From contig CM055901.1 of assembly GCA_029582155.1 (NCBI GenBank), positions 49,605,206 through 49,669,205 of the forward strand: a stretch of 64,000 nt of DNA, written 5' to 3'. Positions 34,180 through 64,000 of this stretch are shown here, in pieces. The notes under the pieces are model-generated. The model made no database searches. It was not told the origin of the DNA and saw nothing but the letters and a program-made list of their open reading frames with translations. The translations under genes and the position numbers were made by a program. Position 1 is the stretch's first letter. Every line of letters begins with the position of its first letter. Source of the stretch: Panopea generosa (lineage: Eukaryota; Mollusca; Bivalvia; Adapedonta; Hiatellidae).

Positions 34180-35400
34180 TGTAACTTTATCATGCATTAA
34201 TGGATTTTAATGATACTTGCTACAAATGATCAACATAACATGACGACATGTCGCGAGTAAGACCCATACCTGTACCTCAAAGGTCAAGGTCACAATTTGA
34301 GTTTGTTTGACAACACTTTCAGTCTGTTTGAGATTTCGTGTCTGGCCTGCAACTTTGTCATGCATAGATGGATTTTGTTAATACTAGCTACAAATGATCA
34401 ACATAACATGACAATGTGTCACGCGTTACATCGAGAATCCCTGTTCAAAGGTCAAGGTCACAATTTTACTTTGATGACACTTTCAGTCATTAAGATTTTG
34501 TGTCCGGTCTAAAACTTTGTCACCTATATATAAATTTAAAAACACTGCTCAATTCATCAGCATGACATGACAATGTGTCACGTGTAAGACCTACATGCGT
34601 ACCTCAAAAGTCAAGGTCCCACTTCAAGTTTGTTTGACAACATTTCAGTCTGTGATATTTCATGTACGGCCAGTAACATTGTCGTGTATAGATGGATTTT
34701 ATAAATACTTACTGCAATTGATCAACATAACATGACGACATGTTGTACTTTATACCCAGACTCCCACTTCAAAGGTCAAGGTCACAATTTAACTTTGACA
34801 ACACTCCCAGTCATTTTGAGATTTCTTCTCCATCGCATTTAAGACCTAGAACCTTATCTCAAAGGTCAAGGTCACACTTTCAATTTGATAGATATTGTGT
34901 GTCTAGTGACTTTCTCTTTAACTTGACTCAGTTTATCAAGATGACATGTCATAAGTAAGACCTAGACCCGTACCCCAAAGGTCAAGGTCACTATTTTAGT
35001 ATGTATGACATCACTGAGTCTGTTTGAGATTTTAAATCTGTCCTTTAACTTTATCATACATGGATGGATTTCAAAAACACTTGGATCAATTTATCAATTG
35101 ATCTGTAACTTTGTCTTACATTTAGGGATTTTAAAATAGCTTGACACAAGTGATCAGCATGTCATGATGATATTTCACCTGCATTTGACTGTTGAAATAC
35201 CCAGACCATTACATCAAATGTCAAAGTCAAGGTTACACAGGTCAAGGTCATGCTTTAATGTAAAAAAACATGAAATTGCATGTCTAGTCTGAAACATCAG
35301 TCCATTACTCTTTATATTCATGGATACATCGCTACCTATTATGACATATATCGTTATTTTTCACAGACCATGCGACACTTACCAGTGACATTTCTTGTTG
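34180..35400 (+). repeat. Tandem AAGGTCAAGGTCAC array with 3' flank (copy 3)
   Basis: AAAGGTCAAGGTCAC-type cores near 34279, 34447, 34607, 34771, 34861 and 34978 give steps of 168, 160, 164, then 90 and 117 bp, so two units are shortened. The array ends with the common flank at 35141-35400 (TTGACACAAGTGATCAGCAT to TGACATTTCTTG). Confidence 0.85.
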
Positions 35401-35880
35401 TAAATAGATTCCTCTTTATCTTGTTCTGGGACCATTACTGTTTAAAAGTTTTAGAATTTATTGAGACCCAGACAATGAAAACCCTAACTTGCAAGCTGGT
35501 CTGGGTCTATGTTGTTTGTAAATTTATCATCAACATGAATATCGGATTAACAGATGAAAATAATCCTCATTGTAAATCAATTACCCATGCAAATAGTCAA
35601 CATGGCTCATATACATCTCATCAAATTAACAAACATGTTCTTCATAAAGTTGCAAGTCCTAATGGCATAATTGTTTAATCTATTTATATTGCTTACATGA
35701 TGATAATGCAAAATAAATGTGATAGCAAAAGAATTTCTATGATTGTGTTGCTCATCAGCAAAAGTTGTTCTGATTTTATGAAGCTATCCACTAAAAATAT
35801 GACAAAAACACAATTGAACTGTCGGCATACACAATTTGTTTAAATTTCCAAAGCATGACGGTTAGTTAATAATAATTTAT
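35401..35880. other. Intergenic, no gene seen
   Basis: Contains the end of a 132-codon open frame (35280-35678) that starts inside the repeat flank; it is not supported as a gene. Confidence 0.45.
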
Positions 35881-36032
35881 TTTAGCTTGATTGTGATGAA
35901 AGCTCAGAACTTACATGAACAGCTCTCGAGTCTCCTTGGGTAGAACTAGTACTGAGAGGCATCGGATCGAACCCGCTAGTGTGAGCGACCAACTCTATAC
36001 TTACACTACTGCCCCACTTTGGTGTGATGGTT
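35881..36032 (-). mobile_element. tRNA-derived SINE, minus-strand partner of a divergent pair
   Basis: On the minus strand it reads CAGTAGTGTAAGTATAGAG (A-box region), GCGGGTTCGATCC (B box), then TAGTTCTACCCAAGGAGAC and a tail TGAGCTTTCATCACAATCAAG. It is the same family as 36056-36236. Confidence 0.7.
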
Positions 36033-36055
36033 GCATGTATCACTACAATATTAAA

Positions 36056-36236
36056 TCAAGCTTGAGATAGTGTAGTGGATAGAGTGTTGGCTGCTCATGC
36101 CAAGGGTTGCAAGTTCGATCCAGTGTTTCTTAAAAAACAACACTCAATACTGGTTCTACCCAGGAAGCTGACTTGAGAAGGGTTTATAAGTTTTGAGCTT
36201 TCTCCGCAATTGAGGTGATATAAATTAATATAAACA
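36056..36236 (+). mobile_element. tRNA-derived SINE, plus-strand partner of a divergent pair
   Basis: A-box region GATAGTGTAGTGGATAGAG, B box GCAAGTTCGATCC, then TGGTTCTACCCAGGAAGC and tail TTGAGCTTTCTCCGCAATTG. It lies about 25 bp from an opposite-strand copy of the same family. Confidence 0.75.
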
Positions 36237-36954
36237 AATATTATGTAAAGTTTTAAAACATCTTTAACATACACACTTCCCAGGGTTCGAACTTCATTTG
36301 GGTCCAAGATTTGTACCCTGGTCGATTTTACCCAAACATGGACATTCCGTATCCTAGCCCTGGTAGATTCGTACCCTTACCATTTGTACCTGATATAATC
36401 TATCTTAACGCTTATACTAATGTCCAATGTTGGTTATTCACAATGGTATAACATGATAAACAATGCCGTTTTGAGGGGAAAATCCTAAACGTTAATAATA
36501 TATTTTGTCCTTTGCAAACTTAGAATGGCATATGAACATTATTTTTTATTTGTAAAGTAACTTTAAAAGTATAATGATTTTATTTAAGAATTATTTGGAG
36601 GCTCTAAATGTATTTCTATGAATGATTAAAAAAAATTGTTGCTATTACCGGTAATAATTAATAGTATGTAATATAATATATTATCTAAATTTAACTTGAG
36701 TCGGTAATCTTCGTTATGCAATAATGTGGTTTAGTTTACATAAATAATGTGGAACAGGTGTTAAAATAGTCTTTCTTTCTCTAATTTTTCTACTCGATTT
36801 CTTTCAATTTTAAATTAACTTAACGTTTGTACCTGAATGTAAGATCCGTGGCTGCATGTATGCTGTTTCTTGCGATGTCTGCGGAGGCAAACAACATAAA
36901 CATATGGAACAGGTATTGAATCTAAAGTAATCTTTCTCAATTTTAGTTCTACCG
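36237..36954. other. Intergenic, no gene seen
   Basis: A short degenerate repetition of GTACCCTGGT-like phrases at 36310-36400. The rest is AT-rich and featureless. Confidence 0.45.
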
Positions 36955-37140
36955 GACAAAAGCCAGAAGGGCTTATGCGAAAGCCTAGAAGATTGTTTTT
37001 TTTTTTTCAGATCTGAAATTCAAGATGACTGCCGTTACTGAAAATAGTCTAGAACTTAAAAAAACCTTTTCATGAACTGTCCAGTAGATTTTATTAAAAA
37101 GATTATGTAGTAATGATAACCAACTATAGTTCTATTAGAT
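36955..37140 (+). repeat. AGCTCTACTGGCC-family copy
   Basis: TTCTACCGGACAAAAGCCAG then AAGGGCTTATGCGAAAGCC, a T-run and GAAATTCAAGATGACTGCCG. It matches the layout at 15678-16140. Confidence 0.6.
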
Positions 37141-37720
37141 TTGCAGATGCGCATAATGTCTATGTGTTTTGGTTCGGTGATTTTTCATGGAGTTATGGCC
37201 CTTTGATTGAGTCTGTGACCAAATTATTGTCTGCGCTATTTCTCTACAACCCTATGTTGGAATTTTGTGAAACATGCTAGGATGCATCATTACCAAGTGT
37301 AGCTGCGCATATTGTCTATGTGTTCCGTTCAATGTTTTTTCATGGAGTTATGGCCCTTTGATTGAGTCTTGGACCAAATTATTTTTCGCGCTATTTCTCT
37401 ACAACTCCATGTTGAAATTTTGTGAAACTTGCTAGGATGCATCATTACCAAGTGGAGATGCACATAATATATTTGTGTTCCGGTTTGATGATTTTTCCCG
37501 GAGTTATGGCCCTTTGTTTCTGTCTGTGACCAAATTATTGTCTGCTATTTCTCTATAACCCCATGTTGGAATTTTATGAAACTTGCTAGGATGCATGATT
37601 ACCAAGTGGAGATGTGCATAATTATTGTCTTCATGATGCTATTTTGCTACAACCTCTGGTTTTAATTTTGTAAAACTAGCTAGGATATGCACATTTTGTC
37701 ATTTTGTTCTGGTTCAATGA
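37141..37720 (+). repeat. Tandem repeat, about 155-bp period
   Basis: GAGTTATGGCCCTTTG recurs with ends at about 37200, 37355 and 37511 (steps 155, 156), together with TGAAACTTGCTAGGATGCAT and ATTACCAAGTGGAGATG. The last unit is eroded. Confidence 0.85.
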
Positions 37721-37920
37721 TTTGCTAATGAGTTCTGTCAAGTTCAGAGCCACATATTGTTCCTGCTATGCAGTTTGGTATTTTTCAACCAAGTAGCCAA
37801 TAGCACTATGGGAATATGGTACAGAGTTAAACACTCACTTGGGGAGCATCCATCGGTTCCACCGATATTTTCCTGTTTTATATTTTGTTTGAATAAGCAT
37901 TTAATTGATTCCCACTATTT

Positions 37921-38600
37921 GTTATCTCACCTGAGCAAAGCTCAAGAATATTAATGTCACAGTTGTGGCCCTTGAAACATTAAGAAATGCACTATTTGAC
38001 TTTGTGTATACTTTAGCACCCGCATTTTTCAATTGAATTGTCACCAAACTTACACAGTAGTTATATAACAGTAATATCTCAGACAAGTTCTTGAATTAAT
38101 AAAAAATGCAATATTTGGCCGTGTGCACTCGCATTTTTCATTGAATCTTCACTAAACTTATATAATAGTTATATAACCATAATATCTCAGACAAATTGTT
38201 GAACTGGCCAAATCGGATTGTTAATGTCAGAGTTATGGCCTTTGAAACATTAAATAATGCACAATTTGACCTTGTGTGCACTCTAGCACTTGCATTTATT
38301 GAATTTCAATAAACTGACACAGTAGTTGTATAACTGTTATATCTTGAACAAGTTCTTGAACTGACCAAATCAGATTTTTTAATGTCAGAGTTATGGCAAA
38401 AATGCATAATTCGACCTTGTGTGCTCTCTAGCACTCGCATTTTTCATTTGATTCTCACCAAACTTACACAGTAGTTATATAACTGTATTATCTCAAACAA
38501 GTTCTTGAACTGGGCAAATTGGATTATAAATTTTAGAGTTATGGCCCTTGAATTATTAAAAAATGCACTATTTGGCTGTGTGTTTTTGCATGTTTAAAAT
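37921..38600 (+). repeat. Tandem repeat, about 150-160-bp period
   Basis: Starts at TATCTCACCTGAGCAAAGC. Units carry AATGTCAGAGTTATGGCC, GCACTCGCATTTTTCA and CCAAACTTACACAGTAGTTA. Units near 38240, 38398 and 38546 are spaced 148-158 bp; one earlier unit has lost its middle. Confidence 0.85.
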
Positions 38601-38671
38601 AGTATTTAAAGTTACATATACCTTATATTTTATGTAAAAGAAATTGATTTTTTAAGTTAAACTTATTTATT

Positions 38672-38830
38672 TTACTTTGATTGTGAAACAAGTTCTTACA
38701 ACTTAGACAAATCACCCTTGAAGTTTCCCTGGATAAAACTAATACAAAGCATATGGGGGGAAAAGTGTCTTGATCAAGGACAACACACAAAGCAATGGGG
38801 GAGGATCAAGCTCACGACCCTCTGAAATCC
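38672..38830 (-). repeat. tRNA-derived SINE, family 1, truncated (minus strand)
   Basis: The same block order as 10612-10806: TTGATTGTGAAACAAGT, then AAAGTGTCTTGATCAAGGAC and a decayed B box. The head is missing. Confidence 0.6.
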
Positions 38831-39444
38831 TGTAAAATTTGAATTTATATAGTTTATATAATTCCTTGGAATGATCCATTTGCTAAATTACTAATTCTTT
38901 CAAGGGATTTTTCTGCATATTATTTTATAAACATTTAAAAGAGAGATGCAAGTTTCCTATACTTCTATATAAGTCCTTGTGTGTGTATTTTGTCATGCAC
39001 ATGGGACTCGCAGCTGTACATCCGTTTAGATAATGATGGACTTATGGACAAGTAGACGAGTATGTCATTAATTTAGGGTATGTATACATTCTTTTGTGTT
39101 AGTAAGAAACGTTGGGTTTACCAGGACTATATAAGTCCTTGGTTTTACACATATAATGTATTTATGTTGACACTATCCTTTTGTGTTTACGCGCTAGCAT
39201 TACACAGTTGCCTCCCCTTAATAAGCTCTTTAAGGAATTCCCGAAGGGATATCCCAACACTGCTTTTCGAAATTAGGATATACACGCTTAATCCACTCTA
39301 TAGTATGAATTAAATCAACACTACATATCAAATTACATAAACTGTATATAGATAGATCTTTACAAATTATAAATTATATACGGAAAGCAATGTTTTAAGT
39401 CTATGAACATCGTAATGAAAGGTGAAAACGAGGCTCCGCTTCAT
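38831..39444. other. Upstream region of LEXM, no gene seen
   Basis: AT-rich. No TATA box at a sensible distance from the LEXM start codon. Confidence 0.4.
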
Positions 39445-39472
39445 GTTGCCATGTGACGGTCCCGATGACAAC
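39445..39472 (+). promoter_or_regulatory. RFX X-box-like site upstream of LEXM
   Basis: GTTGCCATGTGAC (39445-39457) begins with the first half-site of an RFX X-box (GTTGCCATGGCAAC). An inverted half-site ATGACAAC follows at 39465-39472. It lies 131-158 bp upstream of the LEXM ATG, a usual position in ciliary genes. The second half of the first site is imperfect. Confidence 0.4.
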
Positions 39473-39602
39473 TTGGCGGGTCGATTTGCTTCACTGTTCC
39501 CTGATAATCGTATAATTGGATACTAATCTCACCTGAAACATGTAGTGAACTAGTGAACGGAATATTATACGAGATACTATAAACACATCAGTTTTTGGAA
39601 TA

Positions 39603-62962
<23,360 letters not shown>

Positions 62963-64000
62963 GTATGTATAATGTTGTGCCTAATTTTGTTAATAATAAT
63001 TGTATTGAAATATTTCTGTTGTTTGGGGTGAATATTTCAGCCAAAGGTTTTTACACAAAATATACAGCTGATAGATGAAAATTGAGTATTTCTATTTACT
63101 ACCAAAATAGTACTGTTCAACTCATACATGGTTTACCCAGAACCCACAAACAGTAGGATTAAACTATGATTTCTTAAAGGGGCACACTTAAAGTTTAATA
63201 TGGGTTTACTTAGGTTCATGTTCGTAATATGTATAAGTATCATTGTCTGTAATGTCGTATTTAAAAAATAAATTTTTTTTTATAAAATGCTTGTTTTGAA
63301 AATTTTAGTAAAACTCTGAGAATGTCATGTGATATTTCTCAGATTTTTTTCTATCCTACAGAGAAAAAATAATTCTTCTCTTTTTACCATACTCAGTATA
63401 TGGTCAGCATGTGTTATGAGAGTTATTCCCCTTCCCAAGTAAGAATCTGCATTGTCTCCTGGGGTTTTTAGTTTCATAATTGCATTGTATATTATATATA
63501 TAATTTTTACTATCGATATAATTATGCAGTTGTCAGAAATAGTTGGACTAGCTAATGAATGTTCACCAAAATTGCTGCATGTCTCTTTAAAGAAAATTTA
63601 AGATTCTCTGACCAGACATTAAAGTTTGTTTTGTTTTGTATAATTTTATCATATTCTATCATTGTATTTCATGGCTGGTATGTAAACGTTAATGTCTTGT
63701 GTCTGTATTTAATGAGGTTTAAATTTTAACTTTCTTCAAAGGCAGCATGTTAAAAACATGTCATTTCATGAACAAATAAAATTAAGACTAAAAGACACAA
63801 TGGTAAATTTTATAGGATTCTTTTTTACCCAATCAGGAATGTATTAATTGAATTCTAAAAAAATCAAGCAATATACTCATTTAAAATCAATAAATGGGAA
63901 GATAACATAATATTTTCTAAAATTATATTTAAATTCTCTATCTAATTTGTTAGTGATTATAAAACGTTAATCACAGTGTTCCACATTCTTCATATTGATG
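62963..64000. other. LEXM intron 9 (to window edge), no exon found
   Basis: No frame continuing the LEXM protein with a PG-rich motif and proper acceptor was found. AT-rich, with a short TATATA run near 63490. Confidence 0.45.

Noticed and set aside
35280-35678. 132-codon frame after the pearl-like flank
   Set aside because: Begins inside a repeat shared with two other loci where the frame is not kept.
39578-39585. TATA box at CTATAAAC before LEXM
   Set aside because: Only about 20 nt upstream of the ATG, too close to leave a transcription start and 5' UTR.

Overview
This is a 64 kb stretch of an animal nuclear genome. It is AT-rich, its genes are split by introns with canonical GT-AG borders, and it is full of dispersed repeats. 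Several repeats (elements beginning with an AGCTCACCTGAG-type hairpin, tRNA-derived SINEs ending in GTTGAAAGCGACGCTAAAC, arrays carrying AAGGTCAAGGTCAC) are of kinds I associate with bivalve molluscs. A clam-like bivalve is therefore my best guess; no species can be named from sequence alone.

Two protein-coding genes are present, both on the + strand, head to tail. (1) Positions 29-27837 hold the last 28 exons of the Nipped-B/NIPBL (SCC2) cohesin loader. The joined exons read without interruption for 1,170 codons to a TGA at 27835-27837; the 5' end lies upstream of the window. (2) Positions 39603-62962 hold nine exons of a sperm-tail PG-rich (STPG) repeat protein of the lymphocyte expansion molecule type (LEXM, also CIMAP2). 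The start codon is present, 377 complete codons are visible, and the last exon or exons lie beyond the window. The two genes have unrelated jobs (chromosome cohesion; axonemal microtubule association) and nothing suggests they work together. An RFX X-box-like site about 150 bp upstream of the LEXM start codon fits a ciliary gene.

The remaining sequence is introns plus an 11.8 kb intergenic region (27838-39602), shaped by mobile DNA. I see: TIR elements with TTA/TAA target duplications (PIF/Harbinger-like: 12739-14605, 22807-22981, 43396-43576, 44465-44720); three copies of a MITE flanked by TTAA (piggyBac-like: 31570, 47409, 62335); hAT-like elements of about 1 kb (12149-15069, split by a Harbinger-like insertion; 24725-25735; 40553-41623); a TA-flanked TIR element (42181-42842); several tRNA-derived SINEs, one with a clear 12-bp target duplication; a Tc1-like transposase relic (21167-21370); and a non-LTR reverse-transcriptase relic (42927-43200). 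Tandem arrays include four families with a period of roughly 150-165 bp, a 49-bp array (59555-60330) and a 1.8 kb array of 37-bp units (55841-57660) whose units look like back-to-back splice sites.

I found no dedicated novel enzymatic system. The most unusual signals are the splice-site-like 37-bp minisatellite in LEXM intron 5, the repeat-borne nuclear-receptor half-sites, and the nested transposon in NIPBL intron 19 whose interior has no recognisable transposase. All exon borders come from splice consensus, frame and remembered family sequence; no alignment was run.
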